Shown here one piece after another: positions 7,290-14,419 of a stretch of DNA of 40,606 bases. The stretch's first letter is position 1. Each line of letters starts with the position of its first letter. Below the pieces are notes generated by a model that did not search any database, had not been told where the DNA came from, and saw only the letters and a list, made by a program, of their open reading frames with translations. The DNA comes from Lachnospiraceae bacterium. GTDB lineage: Bacteria; Bacillota; Clostridia; Lachnospirales; Lachnospiraceae. Made by a program: the position numbers and the translations under genes. The stretch covers positions 1 to 40,606 of the forward strand of contig JAQXFO010000048.1 of NCBI GenBank assembly GCA_029005135.1, written 5' to 3'.

Positions 7290-8096
7290 TCAGTTTTTTT
7301 TGCGGATGACGCCTGAGATGGCACCGGTCGGACACTTTTCGGTGCAGACAAGACATCCGATGCATTTTTCGGGATCGACGGTACAGAGGTTGTCAGTGAC
7401 GACGGCGGCCCCGGTGGGACAGTTCTTCTGACAGATCCCGCAGCCGATACAGCTGACGGTGCAGGCTTTGCGGGACTGGGCGCCTTTCTGGTGGTTGGCG
7501 CAGCGAACCTGGACACCTCCCGTGGCCGGTACCAGGGAGATCAGGTGGTTCGGGCAGGCCTTGACGCACTGACCGCAGCCGGTGCAGAGGTTTTTATCGA
7601 CATAGGCGACTCCGTTTTTGACGGAAATGGCGTTGAAGGCACAGACTTTGGTGCAGTCGCCCAGACCGAGGCAGCCTTCGGCGCAGACTTTGTGTCCGCC
7701 GTAGAGCTGTTTTGAGGCCTTGCAGGAGGCAATATCGCGGTATTCAAAAAGCGCCTTTGATTTGTCAGGCGAACCGGCACAGTGGACGAAGGCGATAACG
7801 CGGTCGGCTTTCCCGGCTTCACGCCCGAGGGCTGAAGCCAGCGCTTCTGCCGCTTTGGCACCACCGACCGAGCAGCGGTTGACCGACAGCGTCGGATCGG
7901 CGGCAAGGGCCCGGGCGTAATCATCGCAGCCGGCAAAGCCGCATCCGCCGCAGTTGGCACCGGGAAGCTCGGCTCTTAGTGCCAGAAAAGTCTTATCCTC
8001 CTTGACAGCCAGGATCCTTGAGGCGCAGCTGAGGATGATGGCGGCCGCCAGACCGATAAGAGACATGAGAATGACCGGAATCACGATCTGAGACAT
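7290..8096 (-). CDS. rnfB: Rnf complex iron-sulfur subunit RnfB
   Basis: A 268-residue electron-entry subunit of the Rnf ferredoxin:NAD+ oxidoreductase. An N-terminal membrane anchor (about residues 5-28) is followed by the RnfB-specific cluster motif NCGGCGFAGC. Several ferredoxin-type 4Fe-4S motifs follow, for example CTGCGQCVKACP, CIGCGICQKNCP and CIGCLVCTEKCP. It is thought to accept electrons from reduced ferredoxin and pass them along the complex. It is the last gene of the rnfCDGEAB operon, 42 nt after rnfA, with an AAAGGAG ribosome site. In clostridial Rnf operons rnfB also usually comes last. Confidence 0.95.
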   Translation of the reverse strand: MSQIVIPVILMSLIGLAAAIILSCASRILAVKEDKTFLALRAELPGANCGGCGFAGCDDYARALAADPTLSVNRCSVGGAKAAEALASALGREAGKADRVIAFVHCAGSPDKSKALFEYRDIASCKASKQLYGGHKVCAEGCLGLGDCTKVCAFNAISVKNGVAYVDKNLCTGCGQCVKACPNHLISLVPATGGVQVRCANHQKGAQSRKACTVSCIGCGICQKNCPTGAAVVTDNLCTVDPEKCIGCLVCTEKCPTGAISGVIRKKN

Positions 8097-8138
8097 AACA
8101 AGCTCCTTTGAGGGCGGCTCATCGGACGGCCGGGCGGG

Positions 8139-8717
8139 CTATGAGAACATACCGCCGAAGCCCATGAAGCCGAGGGCCATGATCGCGGCGGTTACCAGGA
8201 TGATCGGTGTGCCGCGGAAGGCAGCCGGGATACGGCTTTGGTCCTCAAGACGGGTGCGGACACCCGCCATCAGGATCATGGCAAAGAGAAAACCGAGTCC
8301 GGCGCCGAGGGCGTTAACGAGGGCCTGGGTGAAGGTGTACTGCTCTTCGATATTGCTGATGCAGACACCCAGAACCGCGCAGTTGGTAGTGATAAGAGGC
8401 AGGTAGATACCCAGCGCACGATGGAGTCCGGGTATATGCTTCTTCATGAACATTTCAATGAGCTGAACCAGGGCGGCGATGACCAGGATGAAAAGCACGG
8501 TCTGCAGATATCCCAGACCGAAGAGGTCAAGCAGCTTCTGGATGGGCCAGGTGGCGGCGGTGGCAATGACCATGACGAAGGTGACCGCCAGGCCCATGCC
8601 TTTGGCGGAATCCAGATCCTTGGAGACCCCGAGGAAGGGGCAGATGCCGAGGAACTGAGCCAGCGGGTAATTGTTCACCAGAACCATGCCGATGATAATG
8701 ATCAGATATTTTGTCAT
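8139..8717 (-). CDS. rnfA: Rnf complex membrane subunit RnfA
   Basis: A 192-residue integral membrane protein with about six helices, the usual length for RnfA. Motifs include the NNYPLAQFLGICPFLGVS segment near the N-terminus and LITTNCAVLGVCISN. The latter contains a cysteine at the half-membrane pseudo-symmetry position shared with RnfE, where a shared 2Fe-2S site is described in this family. It forms part of the ion and electron conducting core. The start lies 3 nt after rnfE, whose end contains the GGAGG ribosome site for rnfA. Confidence 0.93.
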   Translation of the reverse strand: MTKYLIIIIGMVLVNNYPLAQFLGICPFLGVSKDLDSAKGMGLAVTFVMVIATAATWPIQKLLDLFGLGYLQTVLFILVIAALVQLIEMFMKKHIPGLHRALGIYLPLITTNCAVLGVCISNIEEQYTFTQALVNALGAGLGFLFAMILMAGVRTRLEDQSRIPAAFRGTPIILVTAAIMALGFMGFGGMFS

Positions 8718-8720
8718 GGA

Positions 8721-9404
8721 TCAGGCCTCCGTTTTGGCAGGGAGTTCGTGGCAGGCACCGGCAAAGGCACAGCCCTCGCAGGTTTTCTTCCGGCTGCGGT
8801 GTTTGGTTTTCCGCGAAGCGTACTGAACGGCGGCCATCACAAGGGCAAAGACGAAGAAACCGCCCGGCACCAGTGTCAGGATACCCATACCCGGCATGAA
8901 ACGGGACAGGAGCGGAATGCCGCACCAGGTGCCGCTGCCGAGGAACTCGCGGATGCTGCCGATGCCGACCAGGGCCAGGGTAAAGCCCAGACCCATGCCG
9001 ATGCCGTCGAGGGCCGAATCCAGAGGCCCGTTCTTACAGGCGAACATTTCAGCACGGCCAAGGATGATGCAGTTGACCACGATAAGCGGCAGGTAGATGC
9101 CCAGAGCGTCGTAGAGTGACGGGACATAGGCCTTAAGAAGCATCTGGACGATGGTGACAAAGCCGGCGATGACCGTGATAAAGCAGGGGATACGGACTTT
9201 GTCGGGAATGATGCGCCGCAGCAGCGATATGACCGTATTGGAACAGATCAGAACCGCTGTGGCCGAAAGCCCCATGCCCAGTCCTGTCATGACCGAGGTG
9301 GTCGTGGCCAGTGTCGGACAGGTGCCGATGGCCAGGATCAGAACGGGATTTTCTTTGACCAGACCGTTTGTCAGGATCGACAGGCGGTGCATTGCCTTGT
9401 TCAT
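8721..9404 (-). CDS. rnfE: Rnf complex membrane subunit RnfE
   Basis: A 227-residue membrane subunit, inverted-topology paralogue of RnfA, with six predicted helices. It contains the typical KENPVLILAIGTCPTLATTT and PLIVVNCIILGRAE segments with conserved cysteines. The start at 9404 follows GGAGG with a 5-nt spacer; the longer open frame starting at 9539 only reads back through rnfG and is rejected. The C-terminal tail carries a cysteine-rich CEGCAFAGAC sequence on a basic cytoplasmic stretch, beyond the last helix. Whether it binds metal is unknown. Confidence 0.92.
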   Translation of the reverse strand: MNKAMHRLSILTNGLVKENPVLILAIGTCPTLATTTSVMTGLGMGLSATAVLICSNTVISLLRRIIPDKVRIPCFITVIAGFVTIVQMLLKAYVPSLYDALGIYLPLIVVNCIILGRAEMFACKNGPLDSALDGIGMGLGFTLALVGIGSIREFLGSGTWCGIPLLSRFMPGMGILTLVPGGFFVFALVMAAVQYASRKTKHRSRKKTCEGCAFAGACHELPAKTEA

Positions 9405-9405
9405 A

Positions 9406-9996
9406 TCAGCCTCCGATGGCGGCGAACTGTTCCAGTGCTGTGTAGACGCCCAGGTGAATGGCGGAGCCGGAAACAGAAGCGCCCGAGATGTATTCAAAGG
9501 CGGAGCCGTCGGCGGTGACGGCTTTTTCCTTTTTGACATTGGTGGAGGTCAGGGAAGACAGACCGTCATACTGAGCCAGATAGTCCGGTTCCTGATCCTT
9601 TGTGCCGATGCCGGCGGTATCCGAGTGGTCGGTTACTTCGACACCGGTCACGGCGCCGTCGCTGTTGATGCCGACCATCATAGTCAGTTTTCCGCCGAAG
9701 GAGGAAGTGGTGACGGTCATAACATAACCGGCGCCGTTTTCGGCTTCAAACACCTCGGATACTTCTGCTTTTCCGTCTTCCGATGAAACAAGGGGAGTGC
9801 TCGTCGTAATGTCGGAGAAGCTGTCGGCTTCTGCTAAAAGCCTGATGCGGCTCTCCATTGAGGAGGCCAGAGCGTTGGCTTCGATAACAGGCGTGGCGGC
9901 GTAGCAGGTAGCAGCCAGAGCCAGAGAAACAATCAGACAGATGGATACGAGAATGATGATCGGCGAGATGAATTCCTTACTTCTGACGACTTTCAT
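9406..9996 (-). CDS. rnfG: Rnf complex FMN-binding subunit RnfG
   Basis: A 196-residue subunit with one N-terminal membrane anchor (about residues 8-28) and an FMN-binding domain on the outer face. FMN is normally attached by ApbE through a phosphoester to the last residue of an SGAT motif. Here that motif reads SGAS (Ser174), with Ser replacing the usual Thr. The rest of the domain (GVEVTDHSDTAGIG) is intact. The start at 9996 follows AAAGGAAAT; the 12 extra upstream codons have no ribosome site. It overlaps the end of rnfD by 20 nt. No apbE gene lies in the window. Confidence 0.9.
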   Translation of the reverse strand: MKVVRSKEFISPIIILVSICLIVSLALAATCYAATPVIEANALASSMESRIRLLAEADSFSDITTSTPLVSSEDGKAEVSEVFEAENGAGYVMTVTTSSFGGKLTMMVGINSDGAVTGVEVTDHSDTAGIGTKDQEPDYLAQYDGLSSLTSTNVKKEKAVTADGSAFEYISGASVSGSAIHLGVYTALEQFAAIGG

Positions 9997-10978
9997 TTTT
10001 CTTATTTCCTTTCTTGCAGATAAGGCTGACACAGTACCGGTCGATGAGCGGTGTGAGAATATTCATAAACAGGATGGCGAAGGAGACGCCTTCCGGATAA
10101 GAGCAGAAGAGTCGGATCACCATGGTGACGGCGCCGCACCCGATGCCGAAGACCAGTCGTCCGCCCCGGGTTACCGGTGACGTGACGTAATCGGTGGCAC
10201 AGAAGAAGGCTCCGAAGAAAGCACCGCCGGCACAGAGGTGGAAGAGTCCCATCGTGAGGCCGCCCTGTCCGGTAAGGGCTCCGTAGAGGCAGCCGATCAC
10301 AAATACGGTTCCCAGAAAGGAGACCGGGATGATCGGGGAAATGATCCGGCGGAGGATCAGGTACGCGCCGCCAATCAGGATCGCCGGGACACAGGTCTCG
10401 CCGATGGTGCCGCCGATGCGGCCCAGGAACATGTCTGTCAGGGACGGCAGGCTGAGCGCGTCTTCGGCGAGAATCGCCAGGGGCGTGGCTCCCGAAACGG
10501 CGTCGGCGGTAAAGGCCCTGCCGGGGAGCGTCCAGGCTGTCATCTGTGTCGGAAAGGACAGCAGAAGAACGATGCGGCCGACGATCGCCGGGTTGGCGAA
10601 GTTGCGGCCGAGTCCGCCGAAGAGCATCTTGACGATGACGATGGCGGTAAAGCAGCCGATGGCGGCCATCCAGAACGGCAGTGTAACCGGAAGGTTCAGG
10701 GCCAGGATGAGGCCGGTCACGCAGGCGCTGAGATCACCGAGTGTGGAAGGCTGCTTCATCAGGCGCTCCCAGATGCCTTCGCACAGGAGGCCGGTGATGA
10801 GGCAGACGGCGGCGAGGAGCAGGGCTCGCGGGCCGAAATACCAGGCGCCGGCGAGCAGCGCGGGTATGAGGGCCAGGAGCACTGAGCCCATCACGCGGCC
10901 GGTATCCTGTTTTGTCACCATGTGGGGTGACGCGTTGACGATCAGCATCGGATCGCCGGCAGTATCAGCGGCTTTCAT
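9977..10978 (-). CDS. rnfD: Rnf complex membrane subunit RnfD
   Basis: A 333-residue membrane subunit with about nine to ten helices, homologous to NqrB. The FMN attachment motif SGATPLAI is present with the expected Thr, and motifs such as FGGLGRNFANPAIVGR are typical. It is a core part of the pathway that couples electron flow from ferredoxin to NAD+ with Na+ or H+ export. The start overlaps the rnfC stop by 4 nt (ATGA), with GGAGG upstream inside rnfC, indicating translational coupling. Confidence 0.94.
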   Translation of the reverse strand: MKAADTAGDPMLIVNASPHMVTKQDTGRVMGSVLLALIPALLAGAWYFGPRALLLAAVCLITGLLCEGIWERLMKQPSTLGDLSACVTGLILALNLPVTLPFWMAAIGCFTAIVIVKMLFGGLGRNFANPAIVGRIVLLLSFPTQMTAWTLPGRAFTADAVSGATPLAILAEDALSLPSLTDMFLGRIGGTIGETCVPAILIGGAYLILRRIISPIIPVSFLGTVFVIGCLYGALTGQGGLTMGLFHLCAGGAFFGAFFCATDYVTSPVTRGGRLVFGIGCGAVTMVIRLFCSYPEGVSFAILFMNILTPLIDRYCVSLICKKGNKKNESRQK

Positions 10979-12282
10979 GAGTCTGCTGCCTCCTTAACCA
11001 GGATTTTTCCGAGCTTATGGCTGAAAGCCAGAGGCCGGTGTGCCGGGCAGACGTAGGAGCAGCTGCCGCATTCCATGCATTGCATGACGTCAAGGCCTTT
11101 TAGGCTTTCAATGTCCTTTCTGTCGACCGCCTCTGTCAGGAGCATCGGGTACAGGTCGAAGGGACAGGCTTTATGGCAGCGGCCGCAGCGGATGCAGGCG
11201 CTTGCTGCCGGAAGCGCGGCTTCCTTTTCTGTGAAGAAGAGGATCGCGTTGTTGTTCTTGAGGATGCTCAGCTCATCACTGTAGACGGCACGTCCCATCA
11301 TCGGGCCGCCCATCAGGATCTTCCTCACTTCGCCGGTATAGCCGCCGCAGAAGAGGGCAGCGTCGCGAAGGCTTGTACCGATCGGCAGGCGCACATTTTT
11401 CGGTTCGGCGATGGCGTCGCCGTCGACGGTGACGGTGCGGGTGACCAGCGGCCGTCCGTCCTTCAGGTAGTGTCCGAGGAAGGCCAGAGAACTGACATTG
11501 CCAACGATGATGCCGAGGGAGGCGGGCAGTACGCCTGCCGGACAGGGCTTGCCGGTGATCTCTTCGATCAGGACGCGTTCGGCACCTTTGGGGTAGCGGG
11601 CCTTCAGCGTGAAGACGCTGATGCCGGTGAGCTGCCGCTTCCGGATAAGCTCACGGTAGAGGAGGATCGCATCCGGCTTATTCTCCTCTATGGCCAGAAA
11701 GATCGAGTCAGCGCCGAGCTCGCGGGCTGCGGCCAGTGTGCCGTCGAGAACGTTGTCGGCATCTTCCAGCATCGTGCGATGATCGGAGGTGATGTAGGGC
11801 TCGCACTCGGCACCGTTGACGATGAGTGTCTGAATTGTCTTGCCGGGGTTCTGCTTGACCCAGGTCGGGAAGGCGGCACCGCCCAGACCGACCAGTCCGC
11901 TGCTGCGGACGGCTTTGATAAAGTCGTCGTGACTGTGAATGACCGGAGGGGTCAGACTGTCATCCCATTCGCCCTTGCCGTCGGAAACGATGACCACGAC
12001 GGTTTCGTCGCCGCCGGCGGCATTGCGCCGGGTTTCGATGGCTTTGACCGTGCCGGAGAGGCTGGCGTGGACCGGGACGCTCAGAAAGGCGTCGCTGTCG
12101 CCGATCACGGTGCCGATCTTCACGGCATCACCGACGCTGACCAGCGGGCGGCAGGGGGCGCCGATGTTCTGTGACATGGAGATCTTCACAACTGAGGGCA
12201 GGGGCATGTCCGCGATGGGCTTGCCGGCCGTGTTCTTGTGATGCGGTGCGTGGATGCTGTTGAGAAGTCTGAGTGCTGTCAT
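10975..12282 (-). CDS. rnfC: Rnf complex NADH-binding subunit RnfC
   Basis: A 435-residue peripheral subunit, the site of NAD+ reduction. It shows an N-terminal barrel-sandwich region (residues about 30-100), a NADH/FMN-binding region with GLGGAAFPTWVK and NGAECEPYITSDHR as in complex I NuoF, an SLBB-type part, and two C-terminal 4Fe-4S motifs. The clusters start at C363 (CIRCGRCHKACP) and C402 (CMECGSCSYVCP). It is the first gene of rnfCDGEAB, transcribed from the promoters at 12369-12397 and 12596-12623. The ribosome site is weak (GGGGT about 8 nt upstream). A hairpin cggtgccg/cggcaccg lies in its leader around 12321-12341. Confidence 0.95.
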   Translation of the reverse strand: MTALRLLNSIHAPHHKNTAGKPIADMPLPSVVKISMSQNIGAPCRPLVSVGDAVKIGTVIGDSDAFLSVPVHASLSGTVKAIETRRNAAGGDETVVVIVSDGKGEWDDSLTPPVIHSHDDFIKAVRSSGLVGLGGAAFPTWVKQNPGKTIQTLIVNGAECEPYITSDHRTMLEDADNVLDGTLAAARELGADSIFLAIEENKPDAILLYRELIRKRQLTGISVFTLKARYPKGAERVLIEEITGKPCPAGVLPASLGIIVGNVSSLAFLGHYLKDGRPLVTRTVTVDGDAIAEPKNVRLPIGTSLRDAALFCGGYTGEVRKILMGGPMMGRAVYSDELSILKNNNAILFFTEKEAALPAASACIRCGRCHKACPFDLYPMLLTEAVDRKDIESLKGLDVMQCMECGSCSYVCPAHRPLAFSHKLGKILVKEAADS

Positions 12283-12355
12283 AAGGCTGACCCCGGGTCT
12301 GGTATTATCAGTTTACTGCCGGTGCCGTGGCGGCACCGTGCGATAAAAGCTCTTT

Positions 12356-12602
12356 AAAAGGTACTACCAATATACGATTGTATCGATATAAATGCAAGAC
12401 CAAATTTATTGTGATGAAAAAATAACAATCTCTTGTGAACCCATAATACCGCGGAAACTGGGCGAAATCCATGGTAATAACCCCTGAAAAAGCAGGATTG
12501 TTTTTGTATAAGGTACAAAAATGAGTATGTCGAAAAAATAACAACTCAAGATATTGATAAAAACATATCAATATAATGATAAAAAAGGTAGTGCCTATAT
12601 AC
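12356..12602 (-). repeat. 20-bp direct repeat pair at the rnf promoters
   Basis: 12356-12375 and 12583-12602 match at 17 of 20 positions, 227 bp apart. In both, the putative -10 hexamer (TATATT and TATATA on the minus strand) sits at the same place in the repeat, followed by TACCTTTT at the expected transcription start. This looks like a duplicated promoter-proximal element or a shared regulator site. Confidence 0.6.
12369..12397 (-). promoter_or_regulatory. rnf promoter, proximal
   Basis: Minus strand TTGCAT, 17-bp spacer, TATATT. It would start transcription near 12362, giving an approximately 80-nt leader before rnfC. The -10 lies inside the 20-bp direct repeat 12356-12375. Confidence 0.6.
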
Positions 12603-12623
12603 AATTCCTGTGAGATAAGACAA
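12596..12623 (-). promoter_or_regulatory. rnf promoter, distal
   Basis: Minus strand TTGTCT, 16-bp spacer, TATATA, coinciding with the second copy of the 20-bp repeat. It would give a leader of about 305 nt. The dyad at 12602-12640 covers its spacer and -35. Confidence 0.45.
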
Positions 12624-12640
12624 AAGATATTCAGGAATTG
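12602..12640. promoter_or_regulatory. Possible operator dyad between divergent promoters
   Basis: caattcctg (12602-12610) and caggaattg (12632-12640) form a 9-bp inverted repeat with 21 bp between. It overlaps the distal rnf promoter and lies just upstream of the SGNH promoter. It may be a protein binding site; no regulator gene is adjacent. Confidence 0.35.
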
Positions 12641-12644
12641 GCCA

Positions 12645-12673
12645 TCGACAGCACCGGCCGCGGAGGCTATACT
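12645..12673 (+). promoter_or_regulatory. Promoter of the SGNH hydrolase gene
   Basis: TCGACA, 17-bp spacer, TATACT at 12668-12673, followed by an early-leader hairpin. Confidence 0.6.
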
Positions 12674-12680
12674 GAAAAAA

Positions 12681-12701
12681 GGGACGGCCGCCTGCCGTCC
12701 C
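12681..12701 (+). other. Leader hairpin before the SGNH hydrolase gene
   Basis: gggacggc/gccgtccc, an 8-bp perfect stem with a 5-nt loop, starts at the expected transcript 5' end and lies 28 bp upstream of the ATG. There is no T-run directly behind it, so it is more likely a 5' stabilising hairpin than a terminator. Confidence 0.5.
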
Positions 12702-12729
12702 GAAATCTGCATTTTTGTGAGGGAAAAAT

Positions 12730-13362
12730 ATGAAGACAGTCTTATGCTACGGTGATTCCAATACCTACGGACGTCATCCCGAGACCGGCGGCCGTCATGA
12801 ACGTGCTGTGCGGTGGACGGGTCGGCTGCAGGCCATGCTGGGGGATGATTATCTGGTGGTGGAGGAAGGCCTCAACGGGCGGACGACGATCTATGATGAT
12901 CCGGCGGAACCGTGGAAGAACGGTCTGCCCTATCTGATGCCCTGCCTTGCCTCCCACAGGCCGGTCGATGCCATGACGCTGATGCTGGGAACCAATGATC
13001 TGAAGTGCTGTTTTCATCTGACACCGGAGGATATCGCCGGGGGTGTCGAGAGGCTGATCCGGGAGGTCAAAGCCTTTTCCGAGTCTAAGAACTCGCCGAT
13101 GCCGGTCATCCTTCTGATGGCGCCGATCCTGATCGCACCGGATGTCGTGACGGCCTTCCCGGGGGATTATGACGAGGCGGCCCCGGCCCGTTCGGCCTGT
13201 CTGGCACCGCTTTATAAGAAGCTGGCTGAGAAATACGATCTTCTCTATCTGAATGCTGCCGATTATGCCGCGCCGTCGATCCACGACTCGCTCCATATGG
13301 ATGCGGAGGGCCATGAAGCTCTGGCTGCCGCCATTCTGTCAAAGCTGACAATGCGTATCTGA
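12730..13362 (+). CDS. SGNH/GDSL-type hydrolase (lipase/arylesterase-like)
   Basis: A 210-residue soluble enzyme with all SGNH blocks. These are the nucleophile Ser10 in YGDSNTYG, Gly in the EGLNGRTT strand, Asn in LGTNDLK, and Asp186/His189 in HDSLHMD. There is no signal peptide, so it acts in the cytoplasm. The pattern resembles bacterial arylesterase/acyl-CoA thioesterase-like members; it would hydrolyse a small ester or acetyl group of unknown identity. It has its own promoter, a GTGAGGG ribosome site and a strong terminator behind it, so it is monocistronic and divergent from rnf. Confidence 0.85.
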   Translation: MKTVLCYGDSNTYGRHPETGGRHERAVRWTGRLQAMLGDDYLVVEEGLNGRTTIYDDPAEPWKNGLPYLMPCLASHRPVDAMTLMLGTNDLKCCFHLTPEDIAGGVERLIREVKAFSESKNSPMPVILLMAPILIAPDVVTAFPGDYDEAAPARSACLAPLYKKLAEKYDLLYLNAADYAAPSIHDSLHMDAEGHEALAAAILSKLTMRI

Positions 13363-13366
13363 CAGA

Positions 13367-13439
13367 AAAAACCGTACCGCTCCGGTGAGAACCCTTACAC
13401 ACAGGGAACTTCCGGGCGGTACGGTTTTTATTTGTCTGC
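13367..13439. terminator. Terminator between SGNH hydrolase and aldo/keto reductase genes
   Basis: The 14-bp stem aaaaaccgtaccgc/gcggtacggttttt encloses a 45-nt loop with smaller internal pairings (ccct/aggg). A-run on one side and T-run on the other make it suitable for both convergent units. Confidence 0.75.
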
Positions 13440-13452
13440 AAGGCGGCTGCGT

Positions 13453-14373
13453 TTACGGCAGATCGTGGCCGGCGGCCAGATAGAGGCGGTACCATTCCTC
13501 GCGGGTCAGAGTGACGGCACAGCCGCTGACTGCGTCCATCAGATGAGCCGGATTGTAGGTGCCGGTGATGACCTGGATGTTGGCCGGATGGCGGCGGATC
13601 CAGGCGATGGCCACGGCAGCCGGCGTGACGGCGTATTTGGCAGCCAGCTCGTCGATGACATCGTTCAGGGCTCCGAAGTTTTCACGGTCACCGATGAAGG
13701 AACCGCCCATAAAGGATTTCTGATAGGGTGACCAGGCCTGGATGGTGATGCCGTTCACACGGCAGTAATCCAGGACGCCGCCGTCGTGATCGATGCTGCC
13801 CGGCGATGTCATATTCATCTCCATACCGGCCTGGATCATGCCGGCAAAGGGGATGCTCAGCTGCAGCTGATTGAACTCGATGTCCTGACGGACGCAGGTC
13901 TTCAGCAGTGCGATCTGCAGGGGCGTATGATTGGAGACCCCGAAATGGCGGACTTTGCCGGCGGCACTGAGCTTATCGAAGGCGGCGGCGACTTCTTCCG
14001 GCTCCATCAGGGCATCGGGACGATGGAGCAGGAGGGAATCCAGGTATTCCACGCCGAGACGGCTGAGGCTGCCATCGACAGCCTCCAAAATATGTTTTTC
14101 CGAGAAATCATACATCTTGCCCGGCACGATGCCGCATTTGGACTGAATCCAGACGCTTTCACGGTTGATGCCCGCGGCGGCAAAGGCTTTGCCGAAGTTT
14201 TCTTCGCAGACGCCGCGGCCGTAGACATCGGCGTGGTCGAAGTAGGTGACGCCGTTTTCGACGCAGAGGGCGAGATGGCGTGTCAGCTCGTCAATCGATA
14301 CGTTGGCGGCACGCCAGAAACCGGCGATGAGTGCCGGAACCTGCTGTTGATGACGTAAGATAATCTGTTTCAT
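13453..14373 (-). CDS. Aldo/keto reductase
   Basis: A 306-residue NADPH-dependent oxidoreductase with the (beta/alpha)8 fold of the AKR superfamily. The catalytic tetrad is visible: Asp46 and Tyr51 in YFDHADVYG, Lys79 in WIQSKCGI, His117 in LLLHRPD. The C-terminal ITGTYNPAHL contributes to cofactor phosphate binding. Overall it resembles the YdhF-like group; the substrate is unknown. The start at 14373 follows AGAAGGA with a 5-nt spacer; an 18-codon upstream extension overlaps the previous gene and is not preferred. It lies 46 nt behind the amidohydrolase gene and is probably cotranscribed with it. Confidence 0.87.
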   Translation of the reverse strand: MKQIILRHQQQVPALIAGFWRAANVSIDELTRHLALCVENGVTYFDHADVYGRGVCEENFGKAFAAAGINRESVWIQSKCGIVPGKMYDFSEKHILEAVDGSLSRLGVEYLDSLLLHRPDALMEPEEVAAAFDKLSAAGKVRHFGVSNHTPLQIALLKTCVRQDIEFNQLQLSIPFAGMIQAGMEMNMTSPGSIDHDGGVLDYCRVNGITIQAWSPYQKSFMGGSFIGDRENFGALNDVIDELAAKYAVTPAAVAIAWIRRHPANIQVITGTYNPAHLMDAVSGCAVTLTREEWYRLYLAAGHDLP

Positions 14374-14419
14374 AGGTATCCTTCTTCCTTTGATAATGCT
14401 TTGACAACAGTGAGGCCTC

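Larger units (their letters stand above)
12283..12729. other. AT-rich divergent intergenic region between rnfC and the SGNH gene
   Basis: These 447 bp are much richer in A+T than the flanking genes. They hold two minus-strand promoters for rnf, a plus-strand promoter for the SGNH hydrolase gene, a 20-bp direct repeat at the two rnf promoters, and two dyads: atattgata/tatcaatat at 12551-12574 and caattcctg/caggaattg at 12602-12640. A long minus-strand open frame crossing the region lacks a ribosome site and does not look coding. I recognise no known riboswitch. Confidence 0.6.

Noticed and set aside
8238-9119. Long plus-strand frame (293 codons) opposite rnfA/rnfE
   Set aside because: Antisense shadow of conserved Rnf genes; composition is low-complexity Gly/Glu/Asp/His as expected for reverse-strand reading of GC-rich coding DNA. 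The same applies to 10238-10885, 11173-12174 and 14702-15922.
12308-12712. 134-codon minus-strand frame in the rnf upstream region
   Set aside because: AT-rich, overlaps three promoters and two dyads, no ribosome site, no recognisable domain.
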